Assembly: GCA_020633725.1 (NCBI GenBank)
Contig: JACKDC010000004.1
Coordinates: forward strand, 124,001-188,000
Direction: 5' to 3'
Source of the DNA: Candidatus Latescibacterota bacterium
GTDB taxonomy: Bacteria > Krumholzibacteriota > Krumholzibacteriia > JACNKJ01
DNA length: 64,000 bases
The notes below the pieces were generated by a model. It searched no databases. It was not told the origin of the DNA and saw nothing but the letters and a program-made list of their open reading frames with translations. How positions within the stretch are numbered: the stretch's first letter is position 1; each line of letters starts with the position of its first letter. Positions 33,895 through 42,303 of the stretch are shown piece after piece. A program made the position numbers and the translations under genes.

Positions 33895-34803
33895 TCACGG
33901 CGTGGGCCCAACGAGGGGCGGGTCTTCGGATCCGCCCCTCTTTCGTGCGCGGCGGGGACGGCCCAGCAGCTGCGTGGACAGCATGCCCGCCAGCATGAGC
34001 CCGCAGCCGGCCAGCCCGCGCCCGCCGAGCCGCTCGCCGAGCAGCAGCCAGCCGCCCAGCGCGGCGAAGACCGACTCCAGGCTCAGCAGCACGGCCGCGT
34101 GGCTGGGCGGCGCCTGGCGCTGGGCCAGCACCTGCAGCGTGAAGGCGACGCCCGTCGACAGCACGCCCGCGTAGACGAGTGGCAGGGCCGCCTCGAGCAG
34201 ACCCTGGTGCTCGCCGCGCTCCATGAGCAGCGCCGCGCCCAGGCTGAGCAGCGCCACCAGGGCGAACTGCTGGAAGGCGATGAGCAGCGCGTCGAAGCGC
34301 TCCATCAAGCGGCCGATGATGAGCACGTGCATCGCCCAGATCAGCGCTCCCGCGAGCACCAGCAGGTCGCCGTGGCTGAAGCGCATGTGACGGTTCAGGC
34401 TCAGCAGCGCCAGCCCCCCCGCCGCCATCACGGCCCCGAGCCAGGTGCCCCAGCCGGTGCGGCGGCCCTCCATCGCGCCGAGCACGGGGACCACGATCAC
34501 GTAGAGCCCGGTGATGAACCCGCCCTTGCCCGCGCTCGTCGTCACGAGACCCCACTGCTGCAGCGACGCGCCGAGAAAGAGCGCGAGCCCCGCCTGGGCG
34601 CCGCCGGGCAGGGCGGACAGGAAGGCGCCCCGCCGCCGCGCGGTGAGGAAGGGGACGAGCACCAGCGCCCCCAGCGTGAAGCGCACCGCGTTGAAGGTGT
34701 AGGGGCCGACGTGGGACATCCCCGCGCGCTGGGCCACGAAGGCCAGGCCCCAGATGAGCGCGGCGAGCAGCAGCAGCAGATCGGCCCTGTAGGTGAGCTT
34801 CAC
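33895..34803 (-). CDS. EamA/DMT-family transporter
   Basis: A 302-aa protein with ten hydrophobic helices in two EamA repeats (LLLLLAALIWGLAFVAQRAG in the first, LLVLAGALIWAMHVLIIG in the second). It is probably an exporter of a metabolite or amino acid; the substrate is unknown. The GTG at 34803 follows GGAGGT. Its last codons contain the terminator of the facing DUF3078 gene. Confidence 0.85.
   Translation of the reverse strand: MKLTYRADLLLLLAALIWGLAFVAQRAGMSHVGPYTFNAVRFTLGALVLVPFLTARRRGAFLSALPGGAQAGLALFLGASLQQWGLVTTSAGKGGFITGLYVIVVPVLGAMEGRRTGWGTWLGAVMAAGGLALLSLNRHMRFSHGDLLVLAGALIWAMHVLIIGRLMERFDALLIAFQQFALVALLSLGAALLMERGEHQGLLEAALPLVYAGVLSTGVAFTLQVLAQRQAPPSHAAVLLSLESVFAALGGWLLLGERLGGRGLAGCGLMLAGMLSTQLLGRPRRARKRGGSEDPPLVGPTP
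33913..33943 (+). terminator. Intrinsic terminator with cUUCGg tetraloop
   Basis: GAGGGGCGG (33913-33921) pairs with CCGCCCCTC (33932-33940). The stem continues through a G-T and two normal pairs to a cTTCGg loop and is followed by TTT. It ends the DUF3078 transcript and lies inside the 3' end of the convergent EamA gene. Confidence 0.85.
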
Positions 34804-34882
34804 GGGACCTCCGAGCGGAAGGCGGGTAGCATAGCGGCTGCCCCCGCGCCTGTCGATGGCTTCGCGGTGCCGCGTCTATGTC

Positions 34883-34911
34883 CTGGACGCCCGCCCGGGC
34901 TCTGCTAGACT
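34883..34911 (+). promoter_or_regulatory. Putative promoter of the SDR gene
   Basis: CTGGAC (34883-34888), 17 bp, TAGACT (34906-34911), 48 bp before the start. The -10 is good and the -35 is weak. Confidence 0.45.
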
Positions 34912-34959
34912 GCGCGCGCCGGGCCTGTCGCCCAGGCCACAACAACCGCTGGAGGCAGC

Positions 34960-35661
34960 ATGAACCTGAAGGACGCACGCGCACTGGTGACCGGGGGCAG
35001 CGAGGGGATCGGCTACGCCATCGCCGAGGCCCTGGTGGCCAAGGGCGCGCGAGTGGCGATCATGGGCCGTGACCAGGCCAAGCTCGAGGCCGCGGCGGAA
35101 ACCCTCGGCGCGCTGGCCGTGGTCGGCGACGTGGGCGTGGAGGCCGACGCCGTGCGCGTCACCGCCACGGCGATCGAGCAGCTGGGCGGGCTGGACATCC
35201 TCGTCAACAACGCGGGCTTCGGGCACTTCCTGCCGCTGGTGGACATGGCCGTCGACAAGTTCGAGGCGGTGTTCCGCACCAACGTGACCGGCGCCATGCT
35301 GATGGCGCGCGAGGCGGCGCGGCAGTTCGTGGATCAGGAGAGCGGGCACATCGTGAACATCTCCTCCACGTCGGGACTGGCGGGCGGCAAGTACTCCACG
35401 GCCTACTCGGGCTCCAAGTTCGCGCTGAAGGGCATGACCGAGTGCTGGCGCGCGGAGCTGCGTCCCTACAACGTGCGGGTGACGCTGGTCAATCCGAGCG
35501 AGGTGCAGACGGCCTTCTTCGCGAAGCTCGGCCGCCAGCAGGAGCTCTCGGACAAGAAGCTGCGGCCCCAGGAGATCGCCGACGCCATCGTGGGCGCGCT
35601 GGAGATCGACGACCGCGGCTTCATCCCGGAGTTCTCGGTTTTCGCGACCAATCCCTGGTAG
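34960..35661 (+). CDS. SDR-family oxidoreductase (3-ketoacyl reductase-like)
   Basis: A 233-aa classical SDR: TGGSEGIGYAIAEAL (NADPH), NNAGFG, NISSTSGL and the active site YSGSK. The length and PYNVRVTLVNPSEVQT segment match bacterial FabG-like or SDR7C-type reductases. The substrate is unknown. GGAGG precedes the ATG. It appears to be a single-gene unit. Confidence 0.85.
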   Translation: MNLKDARALVTGGSEGIGYAIAEALVAKGARVAIMGRDQAKLEAAAETLGALAVVGDVGVEADAVRVTATAIEQLGGLDILVNNAGFGHFLPLVDMAVDKFEAVFRTNVTGAMLMAREAARQFVDQESGHIVNISSTSGLAGGKYSTAYSGSKFALKGMTECWRAELRPYNVRVTLVNPSEVQTAFFAKLGRQQELSDKKLRPQEIADAIVGALEIDDRGFIPEFSVFATNPW

Positions 35662-35672
35662 GGCCGCCGCCC

Positions 35673-35701
35673 TTGCGGCGGCCCGGACTTGGCGCTAGCA
35701 T
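35673..35701 (+). promoter_or_regulatory. Putative promoter of the membrane-protein pair
   Basis: TTGCGG (35673-35678), 17 bp, TAGCAT (35696-35701), 44 bp before the ATG at 35746. Confidence 0.5.
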
Positions 35702-35745
35702 CCCCGAACGCCCGACGGCAATCCCCTCACGCCAGGCAGGTCGTC

Positions 35746-36648
35746 ATGTCCTCCAGTCCCCGTCATCCCCTCTGGCTGCGCGCCACCCTCTGGGTCGCGG
35801 CCGTGATCCTCATGCTCGCCGCGGTGGTCTACCAGCGCGAGACGGGCCCCACCTATCCCCACAAGGGCAGCTTCGCCCTGGGCGGCGCCGAGCACAGCTA
35901 CGCGCTGGTGCGCAGCGACTGGTCCGAGCGCACCAACGACGCGGCCGTGGTCAGGATTCCCGACCCCGGCGCGGGCGCCACGGCCACGCTGCACTGGAAG
36001 CGCTATCGCACCCAGGATCCGTTCGCCGCGGATCCCATGACCCGCGCGATGGATGACGACAAGGCCGTCTTCGAGGGACGCCTGCCCGCCCAGCCCGCGG
36101 CGGGCAAGCTGGAGTACTACGTCACGGTGGACGGCGGCGGGCAGAGCCAGCGCCTGCCCGAGGTGGAGAACGTGGTGATCCGCTTCAAGGACCACGTCCC
36201 CGCCTGGATCCTGATCCCGCACATCATCATGATGTTCTTCAGCGTCCTGATCGGCATGCGCACCGGCCTGGCCGCGATCTTCGCGCCGGGCAGCATGCGC
36301 CGCTGGGCCTGGGTGGCGCTCATCGGCATGACGGTGGGGGGCATGGTGCTGGGGCCGATCGTCCAGAAGTACGCCTTCGGCGAGTACTGGACGGGCTTCC
36401 CCAACGGCGGCGACTTCACCGACAACAAGATGCTCTTCATGTGGCTGTCCTGGGTCTTCGCCTGCGCGGTGCTCGGCTTCAAGCCCAAGCGCAACGAGCT
36501 GATCCCGCGCGCGGCCGTGCTGCTGGGCGCGGCGGTGATGACGGCCGTCTACCTGATCCCGCACAGCATGGGCGGCAGCGAGCTGGACTACAGCGCCGTG
36601 GAGCAGGGCGTGGATCCGGCCGACGCCATCCGCACCGGCAAGCACTGA
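35746..36648 (+). CDS. Conserved-looking membrane protein of unknown function
   Basis: A 300-aa protein with one N-terminal helix, a periplasmic beta domain (residues about 30-150: TATLHWKRYRTQDP, GKLEYYVTVDGGG), and four membrane helices (IPHIIMMFFSVLIGMRTGLA, WVALIGMTVGGMVLGPIV). YWTGFPNGGDFTDNKMLFMW is a striking conserved-looking loop. The ATG at 35746 has AGGCAGG upstream. The next gene starts 2 bp after its stop and is also a membrane protein. Confidence 0.7.
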   Translation: MSSSPRHPLWLRATLWVAAVILMLAAVVYQRETGPTYPHKGSFALGGAEHSYALVRSDWSERTNDAAVVRIPDPGAGATATLHWKRYRTQDPFAADPMTRAMDDDKAVFEGRLPAQPAAGKLEYYVTVDGGGQSQRLPEVENVVIRFKDHVPAWILIPHIIMMFFSVLIGMRTGLAAIFAPGSMRRWAWVALIGMTVGGMVLGPIVQKYAFGEYWTGFPNGGDFTDNKMLFMWLSWVFACAVLGFKPKRNELIPRAAVLLGAAVMTAVYLIPHSMGGSELDYSAVEQGVDPADAIRTGKH

Positions 36649-36650
36649 CG

Positions 36651-37118
36651 GTGAGCGCGGCTCAACTGCATCTCCTGCTGGTCCACCTGCCGGTGCTGGC
36701 CTGCCCGGCGGCGGCGGCGCTGCTCATCGCCTCGCGCATCGCGGCGAACGAGACGCTGCTGAAGACCGCCTGCGTCACGCTCGTCCTGGGCACCCTGGCC
36801 GCCACCGGCGCCTACTTCTCGGGTCCGCCGGCCTACGAGAGCCTTCAACTCGCGCCGGGGCCCACGCGGGAGCTCGTGGAAGCCCACGCGGCCCTGGGCA
36901 AGGGCGCTTTCATGGGGCTCGTGCTGCTGGGCCTCGCCGCGCTGCTGGCGCTGCTGCAGTATCCCCAGGGCGAGCGCCCCGCGCCCTGGCTGCGCTGGAC
37001 GCTGCTGGCGGCCTCGTTGCTGCTCGCCTGGCTGCTGGCCTGGACGGCACATCAGGGCGGCCTGATTCGCCACGAGGAGCTTCGCGCCCTGCGCCTGCCG
37101 CTCTTCCCCCGGCTCTGA
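36651..37118 (+). CDS. Four-helix membrane protein, DUF2231-like
   Basis: A 155-aa protein with four helices. HLLLVHLPV in the first, HAALGKG between, and AHQGGLIRHEEL after the fourth put paired histidines near the membrane face, the pattern of DUF2231-type proteins thought to bind haem or metal. The GTG start follows the previous stop by two bases, so the two are coupled. Confidence 0.6.
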   Translation: MSAAQLHLLLVHLPVLACPAAAALLIASRIAANETLLKTACVTLVLGTLAATGAYFSGPPAYESLQLAPGPTRELVEAHAALGKGAFMGLVLLGLAALLALLQYPQGERPAPWLRWTLLAASLLLAWLLAWTAHQGGLIRHEELRALRLPLFPRL

Positions 37119-37125
37119 GTCCACG

Positions 37126-37158
37126 AAAAAGCGGCCGCCCCCTGCCGGGGACGGCCGC
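37126..37158 (-). terminator. Intrinsic terminator of the leftward OmpA gene
   Basis: GCGGCCGCCCC (37131-37141) and GGGGACGGCCGC (37147-37158) form a long stem with one bulge. On the minus strand it is followed by five Ts (37126-37130). It lies between convergent genes. Confidence 0.8.
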
Positions 37159-37182
37159 CGATCGCTGTCGCGGGATCCGAGG

Positions 37183-38187
37183 CTACTTCTTGAGCACTTC
37201 GCGGTTCAGCACGCTGAACTCCACGCGGCGGTTGGCCGCGCGGCCGTCGGCCGTGCCGTTGTCCGCGATGGGCTTGTCCTCGCCATAGCCCATGACCGTG
37301 TACTGGCCGCCCTTGATCGTGGGGAACTTGGCCTTGAGGTAGTCGAGCACGGCCTGCGCGCGCGCCTGGGACAGGGCCTGGTTCTTGGCGGCGGCGCCGC
37401 TGGAGTCCGTGTGGCCGCCGATCTCGATCTTCAGCTCGGGCCACTCCACCAGGGTGCGGCCGATCTCGTCGACGATGGGCTTGGAGTCCGCGGTCAGCTC
37501 GGAGGAGCCCGAGGCGAAGCGGATGTTCGAGGTGCGGATCATGCCCGTGTCGAGGAGCTGCTGCGCCATGGCGGTGTCCGCCTTGCGGGGGCAGCCGTTG
37601 GCGTCGACGAGGGTGCCGGCCGGCGTGCCCGCGCACTGGTCCAGGCCGTCGGGGACGCCGTCGCCGTCGCTGTCCATGGGGCAGCCCTTCATGTCGACGG
37701 TGGCGCCCTTCGGGGTGTTCGCGCACTGGTCGAGACCGTCGGCCACGCCGTCGCCGTCACTGTCCTTGGGGCACCCGTACATGTCGACCATGGCGCCGGC
37801 CGGCGTGCCGCCGCAGCGGTCGATGCCGTCCATGACGCCGTCGCCGTCGGAATCGCTGGGGCAGCCGTTCATGTCGACGCTGGCGCCCTTGGGCGTCGCC
37901 GCGCACTGGTCGAGACCGTCGGGAACGCCGTCGCCGTCCGCGTCCATGGGACAGCCGTTCATGTCGACCATGGCGCCCATCGGGGTGTCGGGGCAGAGGT
38001 CGGTGCCGTCGGGGACGCCGTCGTGGTCGCTGTCCATGCTGCGGCCGAAGGGCCAGGGCCAGCTCAGGTCGTGGACCACTTCACCGGCCTGGGCGCGCAT
38101 CTCCGCGCGCTGGGCCGAGTCGGCCAGCGCGGGCAGGGCGATGAGGCCCATCAGCGCGAAGAAGAGAACCCACTTCGTCATCTGCAT
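37183..38187 (-). CDS. OmpA-family protein with five thrombospondin type 3 repeats
   Basis: A 334-aa exported protein without a barrel. After a signal peptide and short linker, five roughly 36-residue units with DSDGDGVxDGxDxC ... GCP make a calcium-binding rod (about 50-220), followed by an OmpA domain (GGHTDSSGAAAKNQALSQAR, ANRRVEF). The paired cysteines recur in each unit. It may span the periplasm to hold peptidoglycan. The ATG at 38187 has GGAG five bases before it. A terminator follows. Confidence 0.88.
   Translation of the reverse strand: MQMTKWVLFFALMGLIALPALADSAQRAEMRAQAGEVVHDLSWPWPFGRSMDSDHDGVPDGTDLCPDTPMGAMVDMNGCPMDADGDGVPDGLDQCAATPKGASVDMNGCPSDSDGDGVMDGIDRCGGTPAGAMVDMYGCPKDSDGDGVADGLDQCANTPKGATVDMKGCPMDSDGDGVPDGLDQCAGTPAGTLVDANGCPRKADTAMAQQLLDTGMIRTSNIRFASGSSELTADSKPIVDEIGRTLVEWPELKIEIGGHTDSSGAAAKNQALSQARAQAVLDYLKAKFPTIKGGQYTVMGYGEDKPIADNGTADGRAANRRVEFSVLNREVLKK
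37600..38040. repeat. In-gene tandem repeats (about 108 bp unit) of the second OmpA protein
   Basis: Units of about 108 bp containing CGTCGCCGTC and GGGGCAGCC(C/G)TTCATGTCGAC recur four to five times and encode the calcium-binding repeats. High identity suggests recent unit duplication or gene conversion. Confidence 0.8.
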
Positions 38188-38286
38188 CTCGTCTCCTTGT
38201 CGAGTTGTGCGCCGGGCCGGACGGCCGGACGCGGGGTCCTGGCGCGGGCGGTGACGGGCGCGCCACCGCCCACCAGAACCGGGAAG

Positions 38287-38469
38287 CTAATCGTTGGAAT
38301 CAACGACCTTCGCGTCGGGCGCGTTCTTCTTGATGGACTCGATGCCGTTCAGGCAGGCGTCCTTGCTCTTGTAGCCCTCGCCGACGGCGATGACCTGTCC
38401 ATTGGCGGCCTTCAGGCGGAAGCGGAATTCGCCCGCCTTGTCGGTGTAGATCTCAAACTTGCCGGCCAT
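38287..38469 (-). CDS. yegP: YegP/DUF1508 family small protein
   Basis: A 60-aa protein, MAGKFEIYTDKAGEFRFRLK then AANGQVIAVGEGYKSKDAC, with one DUF1508 unit; YegP in E. coli has two. The fold is a small beta sheet; a role in DNA damage response has been suggested for relatives. GGAAGG precedes the ATG. It lies 99 bp upstream of the second OmpA gene on the same strand. Confidence 0.88.
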   Translation of the reverse strand: MAGKFEIYTDKAGEFRFRLKAANGQVIAVGEGYKSKDACLNGIESIKKNAPDAKVVDSND

Positions 38470-38623
38470 GTCGACCTTCCTTTGCGAAATCAGCCATTGC
38501 TGCTAGATAGTGACTGCGGGCCCCGGCGTTGCCGCCGGCGCGGACGTGCGTGGGCCCTGCCGCGGGCCGTCACGTCACAGTGTCCGTTTAACAGACCGAA
38601 GGCCCGAAGGGAAGTCACATACT

Positions 38624-39529
38624 ATGAGCGAATCTCGAGGTCAATGCATGTTCGGACTGCGCGGGGCCCGGGCGGCCATGCTGATAGTTGTCGTTTTTGT
38701 AACGGGTTGCGCGGGCAGAACAGTGATCGACGGCGCCCCGCTTGCCGCCGGTGGCGCGTCCGCGCCGAACATCGACGGCGCCGCCTCGGACTGGCAGGGG
38801 CGGCTCCAGCACGTGGAGTCGGCCGGGATCAGCGTGGCCGCCACGCGGGACGCCGACTACGTCTACCTGGTGCTGGCGACGAACGACCGGGGCCTGCAGG
38901 GCGCGATCCTGCATCGCGGCCTCACGGTCTGGCTCGACGGCGCGGGCGGCAGCGAACGGCGCCTCGGCCTGCGCTACCCCACGGGCCTGGCCGATGCCTG
39001 GGGCGAACCCGTCCGCTGGCCCGGGCGCGGGAAGGCGGGGGGCGATGGCGAGGCCACGACCCGCCCCGGCTCCGGCGCCCCCGACGACGAGGTCGCCCGC
39101 CGCGAGCGCATCGCCGCCGAGATCGCCGCCCTGCCCGCGGAGTTCCTGCTCTTCCGCGGCGACGAGGACTCGGGGCGCCTCGTGGGCCTCGACGAGCGCG
39201 CCGCCCCCGGCCTGGCCCTGGCGCTGGGCATGGAGGGCTCGCGGCTGGTCTACGAGCTGCGCTTTCCGCTCCGGTCGACGCCGGGCGCCATGCTGCCCGC
39301 GCTGGGACTCAGCGGCGGCACCCTGGGCGTGGGGCTGCAGCTGACCGAACCCGCGGGCGACCGTCCGCGGCGCGGCGGCGGGCCGGGCGGCGCGATGGGC
39401 GGCATGGGCGACGCCCCCGGCGACTTCTCGCCCCCCGAGCGCACGGGTCCGCCGCCGGACTCGCACGAGCGCTACCGCGGGGACCTGCCCAAGCTGGACA
39501 CCTGGCTGGAAGTGAAGCTGGACGGGTGA
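38624..39529 (+). CDS. Lipoprotein of unknown function
   Basis: A 301-aa lipoprotein: hydrophobic signal MLIVVVFVTGC (lipobox VTGC) then a beta-rich region (IDGAASDWQGRL, DYVYLVLATNDRG) resembling the DOMON/CBM9-like fold seen in exported sugar or haem-binding proteins. A glycine- and proline-rich stretch (GGGPGGAMGGMGD) lies near the C-terminus. GAAGGGAAG is upstream of the ATG. No family is firmly recognised. Confidence 0.65.
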   Translation: MSESRGQCMFGLRGARAAMLIVVVFVTGCAGRTVIDGAPLAAGGASAPNIDGAASDWQGRLQHVESAGISVAATRDADYVYLVLATNDRGLQGAILHRGLTVWLDGAGGSERRLGLRYPTGLADAWGEPVRWPGRGKAGGDGEATTRPGSGAPDDEVARRERIAAEIAALPAEFLLFRGDEDSGRLVGLDERAAPGLALALGMEGSRLVYELRFPLRSTPGAMLPALGLSGGTLGVGLQLTEPAGDRPRRGGGPGGAMGGMGDAPGDFSPPERTGPPPDSHERYRGDLPKLDTWLEVKLDG

Positions 39530-39569
39530 CCGGCGGCGAGAGAGGCGAACCGACGCTCAAGGAGGAGCC

Positions 39570-40850
39570 ATGAGCCCGATCATTCGCGAGCAATACGCGG
39601 CGAAGCCCGAGACGCCGGTCTACTCGAAGGCCGTGGGCGGCAGCGCGATCAACAAGATCCTGCTGGGGACCTGGGCGGGCGTCATGCAGGACGACGGCGG
39701 CGCGCGCGTCCGCGTGAGCACCGCCGGCCCCGACGGCTGGATTGCCCGGGACGACCTGCGCGACAGCCTGGGGCTGAAGCTGTTCTTCATCGACGTCGGC
39801 CAGGGCGACGGCATTCTGGTGGAAGCTCCCGGCATGCGCCTGCTCGTCGACAGCGGACCGAACACGAACCTGCGCCGCTACCTGCGCGGCTACCAGTACA
39901 GCTACCTGCTCGGCGCCGGCGCGCCCATCCACTTCGATGCGGTGTTCGTCTCGCACTTCGACGCGGACCACTTCGCCGGCTTCGCCGACCTGCTCCGCGA
40001 CGAGGACTTCTCCTTCGGCACGATCTACCACAACGGCATCGCGCGCTTCAGCGCGAGCGCGAGCAGCCGGCCCGCCGGCCACAACACCGACCTGGGCCGC
40101 ATGAGCGACGGCGTGCTGCGCACCAGCTTCGACGACCTCGACGACGCGCGCGACCTGCTGGCGGAAGGCGGCCTGCAGAGCACCTTCAGGAAGTTCCTGG
40201 AGGCGGTGGACGCCGCCCACGGGCAGGGACGGGTGGAAGCCCTCCGCCGGCTTACCGTCCGCAACGGCCACGTGCCGGGCTTCAGTGCGGGCAAGGACCT
40301 CACGATCGAGGTGCTGGGCCCCGTGCCGCGGCGGGCCACGGGTCACATCGACTGGCCGTGGTTCGACAGTTCGTCGAAGACGCGCAACGGCCACAGCCTG
40401 GTACTGAAGTTGAACTACAGCGAGGACGGCGGCGAGGGGAAGAACGTCCTGCTCGGCGGGGACCTCAACGCGGACGCGGAGGAGCACCTGCTCGCGCACT
40501 ACGGCGACGCGAATCCCTTCCAGGTGGACGTCGCCAAGAGCTGTCACCACGGCTCGGCGGACTTCACCGTCGACTTCATGCGCCGCGTGAATCCCTTCGC
40601 CACGGTGATCTCGTCCGGCGACAACGAGTCCTACTCCCATCCCCGGGCCGACGCCCTCGGCTGCGCCGGCCGCTACAGCCGCGGCAGCCGCCCCAAGGTC
40701 TTCTCCACGGAGCTGGCGCGGTCGGTCAGCTCGGGCGGGGACATCCTCTACGGCATGATCAACTGCCGCACGGACGGGAAGCGCATCGTCATGGCGCAGA
40801 TGAAGGAGAAGCGGACGGGCGCGGACATCTGGGACTCGTACGAGCTGTAG
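39570..40850 (+). CDS. ComEC-like metallo-beta-lactamase-fold hydrolase with SH3-like N-terminus
   Basis: A 426-aa protein. Residues 15-65 look like a bacterial SH3 domain (VYSKAVG, DGWIARDDL). Then the MBL core: FIDVGQGDGILVE, SHFDADHFAG (metal motif), GGDLNADAEEHLL and SCHHGSAD, the layout of the ComEC/Rec2 nuclease-like MBL domain without membrane parts. No signal peptide is clear. Stand-alone copies of this fold occur in several defence and nuclease contexts. Base composition is like the host, and it lies outside the integrated element. CAAGGAGG precedes the ATG. Confidence 0.75.
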   Translation: MSPIIREQYAAKPETPVYSKAVGGSAINKILLGTWAGVMQDDGGARVRVSTAGPDGWIARDDLRDSLGLKLFFIDVGQGDGILVEAPGMRLLVDSGPNTNLRRYLRGYQYSYLLGAGAPIHFDAVFVSHFDADHFAGFADLLRDEDFSFGTIYHNGIARFSASASSRPAGHNTDLGRMSDGVLRTSFDDLDDARDLLAEGGLQSTFRKFLEAVDAAHGQGRVEALRRLTVRNGHVPGFSAGKDLTIEVLGPVPRRATGHIDWPWFDSSSKTRNGHSLVLKLNYSEDGGEGKNVLLGGDLNADAEEHLLAHYGDANPFQVDVAKSCHHGSADFTVDFMRRVNPFATVISSGDNESYSHPRADALGCAGRYSRGSRPKVFSTELARSVSSGGDILYGMINCRTDGKRIVMAQMKEKRTGADIWDSYEL

Positions 40851-40903
40851 GACGGGGGCTATCGCCTGGCCAGGCATCGACTTGGAAAATCGTTGGGACC
40901 GGT

Positions 40904-40925
40904 GTGGATTTTCCGGAAAATCCAC
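40904..40925. repeat. Perfect 22-bp palindrome
   Basis: GTGGATTTTCCGGAAAATCC followed by AC is its own reverse complement and lies 53 bp after the MBL gene. A second palindrome, GCCTGGCCAGGC, is at 40864-40875. They may be binding sites or a transcript end. Confidence 0.6.
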
Positions 40926-40967
40926 AGGAGCGGCCGAGTCGGGCGCAGGGCGCTGGGTTCCCCCAAC

Positions 40968-40990
40968 AAAAACCCGCCCTGAGGGCGGGT
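40968..40990 (-). terminator. Intrinsic terminator, probably the original one of tRNA-Met
   Basis: ACCCGCCC (40972-40979), TGA loop, GGGCGGGT (40983-40990); on the minus strand this is followed by TTTT. It sits 12 bp beyond the attL copy of the tRNA 3' end. Before integration it would have ended the tRNA-Met transcript; now it is 7.8 kb away. Confidence 0.75.
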
Positions 40991-41002
40991 CGCCTTTGGC
41001 CA

Positions 41003-41025
41003 AGGTAGCGGCTCAGGGATTCGAA
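41003..41025. other. attL: tRNA-Met 3'-end repeat at the left boundary
   Basis: The 23 bp AGGTAGCGGCTCAGGGATTC-GAA are identical to 48797-48819 in the tRNA-Met gene. Beyond 41025 the tRNA sequence is lost and base composition becomes AT-richer. This marks the left end of the element. Confidence 0.9.
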
Positions 41026-41323
41026 AACTGAAACAGGAATTCTGAGCAATCACAGAAATCCATGCGGCACACGGAGTTCCCTTGATTTGCAATGGGTTAC
41101 GGGAGTCTAGCGACTGCAAGCGAGTGTAATCGAGTTCCACTGGATTCTACTGAGTGCGATTAGGTCGGGAACGAGATGGGAACGCCCCCCCCTATTGCGA
41201 ACGGAATCGCTTCCACTCAAGCCAATCCATACTCTGCTAGGCCTGACGAAAAACCTGACTATGCCAAATTAGCAGGGAACGCGGCTTTGAAGAAACTGGC
41301 TTCCCAGCTCCAACCCATGCTGT
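41026..41323. other. Non-coding left end of the element with short repeats
   Basis: No gene is seen in this stretch. It has GAGTG/CGATTA-like repeats around 41110-41165 and the GGGAACGAG pair at 41167-41184, which also occurs near attR. Probably integrase or excisionase binding region. Confidence 0.5.
41167..41184 (+). repeat. GGGAACGAG-type arm repeat, left end
   Basis: GGGAACGAGATGGGAACG. The same pair, with GA in place of AT as spacer, is at 48734-48751 beside attR. Paired direct repeats at both ends of an element are typical of arm-type sites of tyrosine recombinases. Confidence 0.6.
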
Positions 41324-41920
41324 TCACTTGGAAAGAGCTTCGAACATCATCCGCAAATCATGCACACCACGATAGGATATGGCTCCAGCCCCAGAATAGT
41401 ACGTTGGAGTATCAAAGAGCCGAGCTGTGTACTTCTCAAGAATGTCCCTTTCGACCCACTCGACGAATCGAAGCATGTCTGTGTATTTCATTCTGTTGGC
41501 TGAGTAAAACGCGGCATCCTCACGGCTCTCCGTCGAATGCGACACTATCTCATGTCGCCACCTCTTAATCTTCAGGGCGATGGGATGCTCCAAGACAGCC
41601 TCTCGATCGGTTCTCAGCCATGAGAGGATCGCTTCCCGTTCTGCCAGATCATACCATCGCTCGATCCTGTTGAAGAGCTTCAGCAGGGTGCGCGCCTGCC
41701 TTCGAGAGTCAATTAAGCGCGCAATCGACGTGATAGTCGAATCTAACAGCGCATCTCTCAGCAGAAGTGCAAGCTCGCCGTACTTATGGACTTCATCAGG
41801 ATAATCCCTTGCGACCTCGCCCAGCTCAATCAGTGGCTCAAGGTATCGTTTCACGCGGATGATCTCTTCGTAAACCAGATCGCAGAGCGACTGGAGTTCG
41901 GCTACTTGATTCGTCTCCAC
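41324..41920 (-). CDS. HEPN/AbiU2-like protein
   Basis: A 198-aa all-helical protein. LALLLRDALLDSTITSIARL followed by a LLKLFNRI helix and RHEIVSHSTE (Arg122, five residues, His128) match the HEPN Rx4-6H pattern of AbiU2-like proteins, an RNase family found in abortive infection and toxin systems. A GTG at 41920 with AGGGGGA upstream is favoured over a TTG 13 codons earlier that lacks a Shine-Dalgarno. It is the distal gene of the leftward cargo run. No antitoxin is recognised next to it. Confidence 0.65.
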   Translation of the reverse strand: METNQVAELQSLCDLVYEEIIRVKRYLEPLIELGEVARDYPDEVHKYGELALLLRDALLDSTITSIARLIDSRRQARTLLKLFNRIERWYDLAEREAILSWLRTDREAVLEHPIALKIKRWRHEIVSHSTESREDAAFYSANRMKYTDMLRFVEWVERDILEKYTARLFDTPTYYSGAGAISYRGVHDLRMMFEALSK

Positions 41921-42126
41921 TTCTTCGATTCCCCCTGAGTGCGCACGATTCGTCAGCAAGGAGACCGTTCAAAACCAGAGCAAATCGTGGCCAAGTAGTG
42001 CTCTATTCCGAATCAAGCAGCCTCGTTGGCAATTGAAGTCGGAAGTTGCTCACGCATGTCATGCGCAAGAGAACACAGGGATCCCCGCTGCCAACCAGTC
42101 AAGCAGTCGCAGATAGCGGCTGTGCC

Positions 42127-42303
42127 TTAAATCTTGGGTCCCTGCTCTTCGGTTCCCGGGCTCTTCTTCTTGTCTGGAATGAACGCAGCCATCAAGCCCA
42201 TCGCTATTGCAGCTATTGGTATCGCAACCCAGCTGGACCAGCCGAGACCGCCACGAAGGACGCTGTACAATAGGATTCCTACAATCCAAGAAGCTGCTTT
42301 CAT
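42127..42303 (-). CDS. 58-aa putative membrane protein
   Basis: An ATG at 42303 with GGGAG five bases upstream opens a 58-codon frame: MKAASWIVGILLYSVLRGGL, a second hydrophobic helix (WVAIPIAAIAMGLMAAFI), then a charged tail with PDKKKSPG. Two membrane helices are likely. It is unlike anything I recognise. Confidence 0.6.
   Translation of the reverse strand: MKAASWIVGILLYSVLRGGLGWSSWVAIPIAAIAMGLMAAFIPDKKKSPGTEEQGPKI

Noticed and set aside
39570..40850. MBL hydrolase as cargo of the tRNA-Met element
   Set aside because: It lies outside attL and has host-like base composition.
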